From the NCBI GenBank assembly GCA_016789145.1, contig JAEUQI010000001.1:1-64000 (forward strand): a stretch of DNA of 64,000 bases, read 5' to 3'. Made by a program: the position numbers and the translations under genes. Under the pieces are notes generated by a model. It worked only from the letters and a program-made list of their open reading frames with translations. It had not been told where the DNA came from and did not search any database. Within the stretch, counting starts at the first letter, position 1, and each line of letters opens with the position of its first letter. The DNA comes from Blastocatellia bacterium. Its GTDB lineage: Bacteria; Acidobacteriota; Blastocatellia; Pyrinomonadales; Pyrinomonadaceae. Below, in pieces: positions 1-7,562 of this stretch.

Positions 1-1024
1 TGTCCCACTTAACGCGTTTGAGAAGCTCGAAATCTGAGAGCATCTTGCCCGTACCGAGAACGACCGAGGAGAGCGGATCGTCAGCAACTACGACCGGAAG
101 GCCGGTTTCGATCATCAAGCGTTTGTCGAGATTCTTGAGCAGAGCACCGCCGCCGGTGAGCACGATACCGCGTTCGACAATATCGGCAGATAGCTCAGGA
201 GGCGTGCGTTCGAGAGCGACGCGGACGGCGTTGATGATGGTCGAAACGCTGTCCGAGAGAGCCTCGCGGATCTCTTCGTCGGTCATCGTGATCGTCTTAG
301 GAATGCCTTCGATCAAGTTGCGACCGCGAACGTCCATCGACAGCGGTTCTTCGAGCGGGAACGCCGAGCCGAGCGCGATCTTGATCGCTTCGGACGTGCG
401 TTCACCGATGAGCAGGTTGTATTTGCGCTTGATGTACTGCGTGATCGCCTCGTCCATCTCGTTGCCCGCTACGCGAACTGCTCGCGAATAAACGATGCCC
501 GAAAGCGAGATTACGGCGATGTCCGTAGTGCCGCCGCCGATATCGACGACCATGTTGCCGTGCGGTTCCGTAATGGGAAGTCCGGCACCGATCGCGGCTG
601 CCATTGCTTCCTCAACGAGGTAAACTTCGCTCGCCTTTGCACGATACGCACTATCCTCAACCGCACGACGCTCGACCTGCGTGATCTCAGACGGAATGCC
701 TATAACGACACGCGGGCGAACCCACGATTTGCCGTTGTGAGCCTTGCGGATAAAATGCTGGAGCATCTTTTCCGTAACCTCAAAATTTGCGATAACGCCA
801 TCCTTCATCGGGCGGATAGCAACGATGTTGCCCGGCGTACGGCCGAGCATTTCCTTAGCGTCGCGGCCGACGGCCTCGACCTGATTCGTAACCTTGTTGA
901 TCGCCACGATCGACGGTTCGCTGACAACGATACCGCGGCCTTTGGCGTAGACCAGCGTATTCGCGGTGCCGAGATCGATCGCGAGATCGCTGGAAAATAA
1001 ACTAAATAAAGACTTTAATGCCAT
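1..1024 (-). CDS. mreB: MreB, rod shape-determining actin homologue (3' end outside window)
   Basis: Actin-like ATPase that forms membrane-associated filaments and directs lateral cell-wall synthesis. Reading the minus strand from the ATG at 1024 gives [20 protein letters not shown], followed by [21 protein letters not shown] is the phosphate-1 loop of MreB. The frame stays open for 341 codons to the window edge, where the residues [13 protein letters not shown] resemble the extreme C-terminal region of the family (about 340-350 aa), so only a few residues are missing. The plus-strand open frames over this region are shadows. A gap of about 220 bp separates it from the next gene; no operon partner is visible. 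Confidence 0.96.
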   Translation of the reverse strand, partial: MALKSLFSLFSSDLAIDLGTANTLVYAKGRGIVVSEPSIVAINKVTNQVEAVGRDAKEMLGRTPGNIVAIRPMKDGVIANFEVTEKMLQHFIRKAHNGKSWVRPRVVIGIPSEITQVERRAVEDSAYRAKASEVYLVEEAMAAAIGAGLPITEPHGNMVVDIGGGTTDIAVISLSGIVYSRAVRVAGNEMDEAITQYIKRKYNLLIGERTSEAIKIALGSAFPLEEPLSMDVRGRNLIEGIPKTITMTDEEIREALSDSVSTIINAVRVALERTPPELSADIVERGIVLTGGGALLKNLDKRLMIETGLPVVVADDPLSSVVLGTGKMLSDFELLKRVKWD

Positions 1025-1245
1025 TTTCTAAATAAATACCTGCTCCAAAATATGCTTAGAATATCGTGTCTAACGGTGTGATTCTCGATACCTGAAACAA
1101 ATGGTTTCAGTATCACAAAGAGGCTGCCGTCGGCCAAAACGTCTAACCTGTAAGCATACAATGTTACGAGGGCAAGTTTCTACTTAAAAAATGGATATTT
1201 AGCGGTTTTTGAGAATATTTTTTGCGCGAATGGCGCGACTCGGAG

Positions 1246-1695
1246 TTACAGGCCGTAAGTTTCGAAAATCTCGAGGCGTTCCGAGACCATTTCCGCATCG
1301 AAACCTTCGTCAATAAGCTCGTCTGAGGTCGTTTCTGAAAGTCGCGTCAATGGAATCAAAGCGCAGAGCGAAAACAGATCGGCCTCGCGTTCTTTTCGTG
1401 TACGGCGGCCGACGCCGTGAAAGTTTGCGGTAGCTCCTGATTCGGGAACGTGTAGAAGATAATGGCCAAGCTCGTGAAACATCACGGCGAGTCTTTTCTT
1501 GCCGGTCAGCATGCTGTTTATTGCAATAAAATCGCGGCCCTTCACTCGGTAATAAAACCCCGAAACCCGCAGCGGCATCTCGACTATCTCGACCTTATGC
1601 TTACGACAAATGCGATATACGTCTTCGTCGCCGAGCTCCCGTTCGTTCCATCCGATCTTGAGTTGTTCTAGTTTTTGTCGCAGGAGTTTCATCAC
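1246..1695 (-). CDS. ImmA/IrrE-family metallopeptidase
   Basis: 149-aa protein with the zinc-peptidase motif HELGH at residues 74-78 in the context VMFHELGHYLLH, which is typical of ImmA/IrrE proteins that cleave XRE-type repressors. The length is close to that of stand-alone ImmA. It lies 104 bp downstream of a phage-type repressor gene on the same strand (1800-2330), so the two probably form a repressor/anti-repressor-protease pair. The pair lies outside the left end of the tRNA-borne element and may be a relic of an earlier insertion. The target is inferred from the neighbourhood only. Confidence 0.85.
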   Translation of the reverse strand: MMKLLRQKLEQLKIGWNERELGDEDVYRICRKHKVEIVEMPLRVSGFYYRVKGRDFIAINSMLTGKKRLAVMFHELGHYLLHVPESGATANFHGVGRRTRKEREADLFSLCALIPLTRLSETTSDELIDEGFDAEMVSERLEIFETYGL

Positions 1696-1799
1696 TATTC
1701 CTGACTCAGTGTATCACAGTTGCGACACATCGGAAACAACTATTCCCTTCCTTTGCCGTCTTTGCGTCCTAACTTTGCGTATTTGCGGGAAACAGATTG

Positions 1800-2330
1800 T
1801 CACGAATTCCGCAACGACCGATCTAACATCCGCTTTGCATCGATCAAAGCCGCACGCTTCTCTTCGGGCGTGAACGCATGCCAGCCGCGAAAGAAATCGA
1901 CGCCGTAATCGCTCGGGTATTCGCGCCGCTCGAACGCGAACCAAGCGTCCATCACCTTTTGCGGATCATTAAGATCGGCGATTGCGTTATCGAGCTCAAA
2001 ACTCGCGGCGTCTGCCGAGCCGAGGTCTTGTATCGTCTCACCGGCGAGCCGTTTTTCGATAATTTCGCCGATCCGCATTTCGATGAAATTGCCGATGCTC
2101 ATCGCCGGAACACGTTCGCCGTGCATATTTCCTTTACCTGTCAGCAGCCAATTCAGTGACACATTCGTTACATTGGCTATCTTGATCAGCACCTCAGGTG
2201 CAGGCAGACGGCCTTCTTGGTAGTAATTGCGAACCGTTGCATGGGGCAGATCGAGCATACGCCCAACCTGTGCCATATTGCGGTTTTCAAACGTAAGGTT
2301 CAGGCGATCGACGAAATCTTGGTTCTTCAT
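1800..2330 (-). CDS. Phage CI-type repressor, XRE helix-turn-helix
   Basis: 176 aa. The N-terminal part (about residues 1-65) reads as a helix-turn-helix: VGRMLDLPHATVRNYYQEGR, then LPAPEVLIKIANVTNVSLNWLLTGKG, the usual end of a bacteriophage CI repressor N-terminal domain. The rest is helical and acidic without a LexA/S24 Ser-Lys dyad that I can see, so inactivation would more likely involve the ImmA-like peptidase encoded just downstream. The start is the ATG at 2330. Divergently oriented to the tRNA-Thr gene. Confidence 0.8.
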   Translation of the reverse strand: MKNQDFVDRLNLTFENRNMAQVGRMLDLPHATVRNYYQEGRLPAPEVLIKIANVTNVSLNWLLTGKGNMHGERVPAMSIGNFIEMRIGEIIEKRLAGETIQDLGSADAASFELDNAIADLNDPQKVMDAWFAFERREYPSDYGVDFFRGWHAFTPEEKRAALIDAKRMLDRSLRNS

Positions 2331-2408
2331 ATGACAAAACGTGCGTTGTAAGCGTTATGTCGAATGTTAGTACATATCTCGCAGTCGGTCAAAATGACAA
2401 AACCATGC

Positions 2409-2438
2409 TTGACAAATGATGCGAAAATTTACTATTCT
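2409..2438 (+). promoter_or_regulatory. Predicted sigma-70-type promoter of tRNA-Thr
   Basis: TTGACA at 2409-2414 and TATTCT at 2433-2438 with an 18-bp spacer, about 70 bp upstream of the tRNA gene. No comparable promoter is seen in front of the second tRNA-Thr copy at 54839. Confidence 0.55.
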
Positions 2439-2508
2439 CTTGGATTCGGCTATGCCGAAGATATACCGACTTTGCGTTCGTAAAGTTTGGTTTGGCCTTA
2501 CATAAAAG

Positions 2509-2584
2509 GCCGCCCTAGCTCAGTTGGTAGAGCATTCGATTCGTAATCGAAAGGTCGTCGGTTCGACTCCGATGGGCGGCTCCA
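2509..2584 (+). tRNA. tRNA-Thr (anticodon CGT)
   Basis: Full cloverleaf: acceptor GCCGCCC/GGGCGGC, D arm GCTC/GAGC, anticodon stem TTCGA/TCGAA around the loop TTCGTAA (anticodon CGT at 2542-2544, reads ACG), T arm GTCGG/CCGAT around TTCGACT, encoded CCA at 2582-2584. The G1-C72 and C2-G71 pairs fit threonine identity. The gene is the left attachment site of the 51-kb element: its 3' part is duplicated at 53644. Confidence 0.95.
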
Positions 2585-2599
2585 CATTAGACTGCATTA
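2535..2599 (+). repeat. attL core: 65-bp direct repeat overlapping the tRNA-Thr 3' part
   Basis: Identical over 65 bp with 53644-53708. Identity starts in the anticodon stem (TTCGATTCG) and runs through CCA and 15 bp beyond it, ending at CTGCATTA. Weaker similarity continues through the shared terminator to about 2647. This is the classic footprint of a tyrosine recombinase that integrates into a tRNA 3' end. Confidence 0.9.
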
Positions 2600-2621
2600 T
2601 ATATATACTTTCCGAATAACA

Positions 2622-2650
2622 AAGCGGCTCGCAAGGGCCGCTTTTCTTTT
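2622..2650 (+). terminator. Rho-independent terminator of tRNA-Thr
   Basis: Hairpin GCGGCTC-GCAA-GGGCCGC followed by TTTTCTTTT. Near-identical copies follow the tRNA fragment at 53732 and the second tRNA at 54952. Confidence 0.8.
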
Positions 2651-2654
2651 GCCC

Positions 2655-2679
2655 TACTCACACCTTTACTCACACCTTG
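2655..2679. repeat. 25-bp element-end direct repeat, left copy
   Basis: An exact 25-bp match to 53500-53524, itself built of two CTCACACCTT-type half units 11 bp apart (ACTCACACCTTT then ACTCACACCTTG). It lies just inside the left attachment core; the right copy lies just inside the right end, in front of the integrase gene. Its position and repeat structure fit arm-type integrase or excisionase binding sites (inference). Confidence 0.65.
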
Positions 2680-2848
2680 AACTGTAAACCAGTCAAATCC
2701 GTCTTGGATCGTTCAGATTCCTTCAGATTGATAAAAGTCGTCGACGATGTGTTCTGATAACAAACCTGCTCATTTTTATCTTGCAATTGGAATTATTGTC
2801 TGCTACTTTCTTTACAAAGTTATCAACCCCGTAGGGGTATGCACGGTG

Positions 2849-2894
2849 AGAGTCCTGCGAAGCCACAGTTTTGTGACTACGCAGGGCTCTTTTT
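2849..2894 (+). terminator. Hairpin with T tract upstream of the excisionase-like gene
   Basis: Long imperfect stem: AGAGTCCTGCGAAGCCAC pairs with GTGACTACGCAGGGCTCT around a TTTT-containing loop, followed by TTTTCC. It may stop read-through from the tRNA into the element, or act as an attenuator ahead of the 2925 gene. The 2585-2848 stretch around it contains the end repeats but no gene that I can support. Confidence 0.55.
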
Positions 2895-2924
2895 CCATTT
2901 GGTAGACGTTATCAGGAGTTGGAT

Positions 2925-3119
2925 ATGGAATTCAGTACATCCGAAAGTACAACATTTGATCGGAAGGAAGCAGCACGTCGTTTAGGAATATCGGTCGTCA
3001 CGCTCGACCGATTGATTGCCAAACGTCGAATACCACACGCGAGAATTGGCCGTCGGGTTCTGTTTACTCAGTCAATGATCGATTCAATGATCGAGATGTG
3101 TACTCAAAAAGCAAGATGA
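2925..3119 (+). CDS. Excisionase-like MerR/HTH_17 DNA-binding protein
   Basis: 64 aa. The fold signature FDRKEAARRLGISVVTLDRL, then IAKRRIPHARIGRRVLFTQSMI, is that of small winged-helix excisionase/DNA-binding proteins. I chose the ATG at 2925 because AGGAG at 2914-2918 lies 6 bp upstream; an in-frame TTG at 2919 is too close to it. As the first gene inside the left end of an integrase-bearing element it is a natural candidate for the recombination directionality factor, but no experimental relative is recognised. Confidence 0.75.
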   Translation: MEFSTSESTTFDRKEAARRLGISVVTLDRLIAKRRIPHARIGRRVLFTQSMIDSMIEMCTQKAR

Positions 3120-3219
3120 TCGATCCTACGAGCAAAGTCGATTCAGGAACTCGATCTAGTAGCTGCCTTAATCCATTTACGGCCGGATCATCAATCCTTA
3201 ACGCGAGGAGGATTAAACA

Positions 3220-4191
3220 ATGAGCAAGTTCGCAATTATTCCAGACTATGTAATTGAGCGATTGGACGACCTGACAAAGCGGGAGTGCGTTATCCTCATC
3301 AACCTCTACTTGCACCGGAACAGAAGAACCGGCCAATGCAACCCGTCGAAGAAAAGACTTGCCGTGCGATCGAAGATTGGACTGAACCACGTTTACTCGA
3401 CGCTGAAATCACTTGCCGAAAAAGGTTGGGTTCGAGAGGAAATAGGTGGACGGTTCGATCTATTGAACCCCTATAATGTACCGGTTACTCAGATAACTTG
3501 TGACAATTCCCGTCCGATCACTTTAAATCAAAGTGTTGATTCCCGTGCCGAAAAACAAGAGGGTCATGGGAGAGTCCAAGATCGGAACCTAAGTAGTCCT
3601 GAATCAGGACCGAAAAACTCCCAAATCAGGACTGAAAAGTCAGATACATATATAGAACATTTCTTAACAGAAAAGAAACAAACAAACGAACAGTGCGATG
3701 CGCACGATCACTCACATTTCGATCCCGTTGATAAGAATCAAATCGAGGAGGCGTTAAGCGGAACAAGCCTGACTATCGATCGAAGCTGTCGTTCAATCGA
3801 CAGAGAGGAGGGTTCGTTGCTGGGCTTCCCTCTTGATCAACTCTTTAAAGCATTTCCAAACATCATCCTAACGCCTGCACAGGCGAACATGATCCAGTCT
3901 GAGGTCAAACACGAAGACGCGGAAGCGTGGGTGACGACAATTCAGACCTACGTCGGGAATCACGATCCGATTCGAGGCAAGTACCTCCCGGAGCGCGTAG
4001 GAACGCTCCTCAACGTTTTCAAGGACAACCGAAAGAGGCAAAGCAATGGAACGAATAGCCGAGTCGTTTACAAGAGTGAGCGAGAGAAGTCCGCTGAGCG
4101 ATCAGAGAACACCAGAGCCTTCATCGAGCAACTCCGAGCCGAGGGGCTTGCAGAGCGAGCTGAGGCAGAACGGAAACGGCTTGCCGGATAA
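3220..4191 (+). CDS. Phage replisome-organiser-like winged-helix protein
   Basis: 323 aa. The N-terminal 90 residues (LTKRECVILINLYLHRNRRT, GQCNPSKKRLAVRSKIGLNH, VYSTLKSLAEKGWVREE) resemble the winged-helix domain of phage O-type replication initiators and relaxed plasmid Rep proteins. Then comes a low-complexity polar linker (about residues 95-190) and a helical C-terminal part. SD AGGAGG lies 7 bp before the ATG. Its 3' end overlaps the next frame by about 146 bp, as in compact phage replication modules. Probable role: origin recognition for the element; no origin iterons were identified by eye. Confidence 0.6.
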   Translation: MSKFAIIPDYVIERLDDLTKRECVILINLYLHRNRRTGQCNPSKKRLAVRSKIGLNHVYSTLKSLAEKGWVREEIGGRFDLLNPYNVPVTQITCDNSRPITLNQSVDSRAEKQEGHGRVQDRNLSSPESGPKNSQIRTEKSDTYIEHFLTEKKQTNEQCDAHDHSHFDPVDKNQIEEALSGTSLTIDRSCRSIDREEGSLLGFPLDQLFKAFPNIILTPAQANMIQSEVKHEDAEAWVTTIQTYVGNHDPIRGKYLPERVGTLLNVFKDNRKRQSNGTNSRVVYKSEREKSAERSENTRAFIEQLRAEGLAERAEAERKRLAG

Positions 4192-4615
4192 GATCTATTT
4201 CTCGATCGTTGCCGAGATCATCGCGAAATCGGTGAGCCTGGCGAACATGCCGTCGTTGACAGAGATCGAGATCGGTAATCGAGCTCGTGATTGGTACGAC
4301 CTGTTCTACGGCGTGATACCCGAGGACAAGCTCTTCCCTGCCTTTCAAGACGCATTTGCCGCTCACGACAACGCGTTCCCTGTCTCAGCTTACGAGGTCA
4401 AGGCGGCTTACGAGCAGATGAAGAGAATCGAGGCTATGAGTTCGAAAGTCGTAAAGTTCGCTGACGGTCGTTACGACTGCCCTTTCTGCTTCGGTACCGG
4501 CAGATTGTACAAGTTCGATATCGACGGCCGGACGATCGGCGTCTTCAACGATGTTTGCAACCACACGGGCAAGAAGTCCGGTATTCCGTACAACAAAACA
4601 AAACAACTTGATTGA
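4046..4615 (+). CDS. Putative phage-type replication partner with zinc-ribbon motif
   Basis: 189 aa if read from the ATG at 4046; a later start, such as the GTG near 4231, is possible because the first 49 codons overlap the preceding gene. Residues after about 50 are helical (LTEIEIGNRARDWYDLFYGV, then IPEDKLFPAFQDAFAAHDNA) and resemble the replication/helicase-loader P-type partner encoded after an O-type gene in phages. Near the C-terminus CPFCFGTG is a DnaJ-like zinc-binding half motif followed by a later Cys-His pair (VCNHTGKK). The function is an inference from order and overlap. Confidence 0.5.
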   Translation: MERIAESFTRVSERSPLSDQRTPEPSSSNSEPRGLQSELRQNGNGLPDKIYFSIVAEIIAKSVSLANMPSLTEIEIGNRARDWYDLFYGVIPEDKLFPAFQDAFAAHDNAFPVSAYEVKAAYEQMKRIEAMSSKVVKFADGRYDCPFCFGTGRLYKFDIDGRTIGVFNDVCNHTGKKSGIPYNKTKQLD

Positions 4616-4616
4616 T

Positions 4617-4745
4617 ATGAGCAAATTCAACGAACTATGCCAGACGCTGACTCACCGCCAGGTTCCTATCAAGACGGTGCAGCGGCACATGCGAACGCTC
4701 GAGCTGATTGCCTACGCGAATATGCATCACCGACTACCTCGATAA
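4617..4745 (+). CDS. Small ORF, unknown
   Basis: 42-aa frame that begins one base after the stop of the preceding gene (TGATATG), suggesting translational coupling. Sequence MSKFNELCQTLTHRQVPIKT is followed by a basic helical tail. No recognised domain. It may be a non-functional spacer; the tight coupling is the only support. Confidence 0.35.
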   Translation: MSKFNELCQTLTHRQVPIKTVQRHMRTLELIAYANMHHRLPR

Positions 4746-4773
4746 CTAGGCGAAGAAGTCGAACTACGAAAAA

Positions 4774-5304
4774 ATGACACAATCCGCACAGTCCATAAAA
4801 AAGAGATCCGCTAACTTAGTTCGCACGGTTGGCCCCAAAGCCGCCGATATCGAGCGAATGAAGGCGGCGTTTATAAGATACTTGACCAAAAATGGCGGAG
4901 TCGTTTCCGCGGCTCTGGCTCGAGCGGGTCTGTCGAGGCGGACGGCATATGATCACTACAAAGCAGATGAAGAATTTGCGAGCAACTGGCGAGAAGCACT
5001 CGAGGTTTCTCGCGATGATCTCTTTGCCGAAGCCCGCAGGCGTGCTGTCGAGGGCGACGTAGTAAGATCGATCGACCGAAACGGTAACCACGTCAAACAA
5101 ACGAGGAAAAGTGACACGTTGCTGATTTATCTAATGAAGAACGCAGAAGGACAAAAGAAATGGCGAGGGCGTCTGATTCAGGCCGGCAACTTAGCAATTG
5201 CTGCTGTAAGGACAGCCGGAACTGAACTCGCCTTGACGGAGGAGCAGATTCTATTCATTCAGGAGTCGATCGTCCAAGAGTTGGATAATGTGTCGTTGAT
5301 CTAG
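4774..5304 (+). CDS. Small-terminase-like helix-turn-helix protein
   Basis: 176 aa. Residues about 25-65 form a helix-turn-helix (RYLTKNGGVVSAALARAGLS, then RRTAYDHYKADEEFASNWREAL) of the kind found at the N-terminus of phage small terminases. Next is ARRRAVEGDVVRSIDRNGNH and a segment SDTLLIYLMKNAEGQKKWR, typical of phage terminase small-subunit-like and element-borne homologues. The ribosome site is weak. Together with the integrase, the excisionase-like and the replication genes it gives a satellite-like gene set. There is no large terminase or capsid gene in the window. Confidence 0.6.
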   Translation: MTQSAQSIKKRSANLVRTVGPKAADIERMKAAFIRYLTKNGGVVSAALARAGLSRRTAYDHYKADEEFASNWREALEVSRDDLFAEARRRAVEGDVVRSIDRNGNHVKQTRKSDTLLIYLMKNAEGQKKWRGRLIQAGNLAIAAVRTAGTELALTEEQILFIQESIVQELDNVSLI

Positions 5305-5348
5305 GTCTTTGAGGTGGACGTCGAAACCCTATAGAGGAAAGTGACCCT

Positions 5349-6008
5349 ATGAACAAACTGACGGAGTCCAAAACGTGTGGAGCAAAGCTACGAAAGAAGG
5401 ACGCGTATTGCAGGAACAAAGCGATCCTGGTGAACGGGCGCTGTCGAAACCATGGCGGCCTCACTCCAAAAGGTATTGCGTCGCCACATTACAAGCATGG
5501 ACGCTATTCAAGGCATCTGCCGACCCACGTAAGAGATCGATACTACGAGTCTCTCAACGATCCTGAACTCACGGCTCTTCGGGATGATCTTGCCCTCATT
5601 GATATCCACATCAGCGAGGTTCTAATGGAGATGCATAGTCCTGCTGCAGACGTCGATACGAAGCTATTCCGTGACAAAATAGAGCTGTGTCGACTAGAAC
5701 TCTTAGAAAGCGACCCGGCAAATAAGCTAGTTCGCGACGTCGTTGACGTGCTGGACGAAGTTGATGCCGTTATAGGGCGCGGTGCCCGCAACGCCGGCGA
5801 CCTCTCAAGACTCCTATCTCTGCTGGAGCAACGCCGAAAAACTGCCGAAAGCGAAAATCGACGCGTTTTCAGGTCTAACAACGCATTTACTGTCGAGCAG
5901 GCTATTGCATTCGTCCGCCTTCTCGGGTATTCCGTAAAGCGTCACGTTACAGATCCTCGCCAGCGTTCGGCGGTGTATGAAGACTTCGCGAAAGCCGTCG
6001 GTCGATGA
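5349..6008 (+). CDS. HGG/KHGRYS-type zinc-finger protein of mobile elements
   Basis: 219 aa. The N-terminal 50 residues contain Cys and His in the order C-x12-C-x9-C-x2-HGG (CGAKLRKKDAYCRN, VNGRCRNHGGLTPKG), then SPHYKHGRYSRHLP. This motif set recurs next to small-terminase-like genes in phages and elements. The rest is helical, probably a coiled coil (DPELTALRDDLALIDIHISE). Function unknown. Probably co-transcribed with the 4774 gene 44 bp upstream. Confidence 0.55.
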   Translation: MNKLTESKTCGAKLRKKDAYCRNKAILVNGRCRNHGGLTPKGIASPHYKHGRYSRHLPTHVRDRYYESLNDPELTALRDDLALIDIHISEVLMEMHSPAADVDTKLFRDKIELCRLELLESDPANKLVRDVVDVLDEVDAVIGRGARNAGDLSRLLSLLEQRRKTAESENRRVFRSNNAFTVEQAIAFVRLLGYSVKRHVTDPRQRSAVYEDFAKAVGR

Positions 6009-6019
6009 TTATTAGAGAA

Positions 6020-6676
6020 TCATTTTTTGCAAACCTCAGCAGCCAGATCGCCGCCAAAAGTTCCGGCGTCGACGTACTTCCCTGCGTCAGAGTTTTTCTT
6101 TTCCTCGATCATTGAGCCGGTCATGTCGTAAAACTCGACGCTGTCGCCGCGCAGGAACTTCTCAGCGCAATTGACCGTGGTGCGAACGATCGCATGAGAG
6201 AATGATTCGCGCTTTGCCGTCGAATCCAACTGCTCCTGCTCGAATGTGAACGGCACCGGATACCGCGGAATGAGCCGCCAAGAAACGTGAACATTGCCAA
6301 GAAGATCGACGCGGCGCGAACGAGTATCGAGCCAGGCCGCGAACTTCTTGAATCCCGATCCGGTGACCGTGAGTTGATAGAAGCCTTTCGGCAGTGCCTC
6401 GTTGCCGACGCGGCAGAACCGCTCCAACAATGTCGAGCCTATCCGCTTCTCGATGCTTGCCGTTAATCGCGGCGATTTATCGAAGTCATAAGTAGACGTG
6501 CGGCAGTCGAGCGCGACCATGAAGGACTTGGTGGCTCTGAGCTCTATGATAATGGCGGGGTAGCCGGTAACGATATCCGAATTGTATTCAAAGCCGTCGC
6601 CAAGCGATCGCCACTGACCGAGTGCCGTCGCGCAGAAAACCGTCGAAAATATGACCAATAATATGAATGACCGCAT
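6020..6676 (-). CDS. Secreted protein of unknown function
   Basis: 218 aa. I chose the ATG at 6676 because GGAGG sits just upstream (GGAGGTAGTTATG) and because the protein then begins with a clear signal peptide (MRSFILLVIFSTVFCATALG, cleavage near AxG-Q). The longer upstream frame lacks support. The mature part is beta-rich with three or four Cys (e.g. LDCRTS, RFCRVG, EVCKK), which suggests disulphides and a periplasmic or outer-surface location. No family recognised. It is convergent with the 5349 gene. Confidence 0.6.
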   Translation of the reverse strand: MRSFILLVIFSTVFCATALGQWRSLGDGFEYNSDIVTGYPAIIIELRATKSFMVALDCRTSTYDFDKSPRLTASIEKRIGSTLLERFCRVGNEALPKGFYQLTVTGSGFKKFAAWLDTRSRRVDLLGNVHVSWRLIPRYPVPFTFEQEQLDSTAKRESFSHAIVRTTVNCAEKFLRGDSVEFYDMTGSMIEEKKNSDAGKYVDAGTFGGDLAAEVCKK

Positions 6677-6942
6677 AACTACCTCCGTAATGTGTCTTTG
6701 ACGAAGCCCTCCTAAAGGGCAAGTCGAAAGCCTGGCACACGCTAGAATTACTTCGAAATTCCTGCTATGTTGAAACTGAGTACGCATACTATGTCAGTAT
6801 GTTTTAAAGCACTTGACGGATGAGATTTGCCCGCGGTCATTTTTATGTGGCCAAGGCAAACCAATCAGACACGAACATAGTAAGACTAAATAGTCTTAGT
6901 TGCAATACGCAAAATGCCAACTGTTTAGGGAGGAATCTCTAA

Positions 6943-7203
6943 ATGGGTAGGGCAAGGATCGAAAGGCCTGAGAAGCTAGCCACAAAGCTTCGCGAGATTA
7001 GAAGATCTCTCGGCTTATCACAAAACGGTATGATCAACGCGTTAGGGATGACCGAATCGCTCACGCAAGCCGAGGTCTCTGCGTTTGAACAAGCAAAACG
7101 GCTCCCGCCATTACTAGTACTCCTACGTTATGCTCGAACATTTGAGATTCACGTGGATGATTTGATTGACGACGATATCGACATCGCTGACCATGCAATG
7201 TAA
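6943..7203 (+). CDS. XRE-family transcriptional regulator
   Basis: 86 aa, essentially one helix-turn-helix domain: LATKLREIRRSLGLSQNGMI, then NALGMTESLTQAEVSAFEQ and ARTFEIHVDDLIDDD. The SD GGGAGGAA lies about 8 bp upstream of the ATG. It stands alone on the plus strand between a secreted-protein gene and the end of hsdR, so it may regulate the convergent restriction operon, as C proteins do, but no operator could be assigned. Confidence 0.75.
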   Translation: MGRARIERPEKLATKLREIRRSLGLSQNGMINALGMTESLTQAEVSAFEQAKRLPPLLVLLRYARTFEIHVDDLIDDDIDIADHAM

Positions 7204-7562
7204 ATGACGGTACTCTGCTAACTGTATTCGAGTTATATAAACCTCTACTGACTAATTATAGGAAGGATAGGATACAACTTAGTGTCGACCTATTGAGGAT
7301 GAACAATAGGCGATCGAGCATTCCGTATAGTCGGCCGATAAATGGAATCGAATGAATTTGCGAACACTGCGGCACTTGCGAGATCTTCGATTATATATTC
7401 CCGACACCCTCAACATCCCCAGCCATTTGAATATCGCCGCTATGCGTGGTCAGCAGGTTAAAGTGATGGGATTACTGTTGTCGTTCGATATCCGCTTAAT
7501 TTAGGATGCCAGTTTTCGCTTATCATGGACCTACTGAAGGTCATTAAAGCTGGGTTTAATCT
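7204..7562. other. Intergenic, no gene seen
   Basis: About 360 bp between the XRE gene and the hsdR stop codon. I see no supportable ORF, tRNA or strong hairpin; a clear terminator for the restriction operon is not evident. Confidence 0.5.

Noticed and set aside
18-1000. Two long plus-strand frames
   Set aside because: They lie antisense to mreB, whose protein is clearly recognisable.
2821-2890. Intron- or riboswitch-like element (CCCCGTAGGGG...GTGAGAGTCC)
   Set aside because: Only a simple hairpin with T tract can be supported; no conserved riboswitch or group II intron core is visible.
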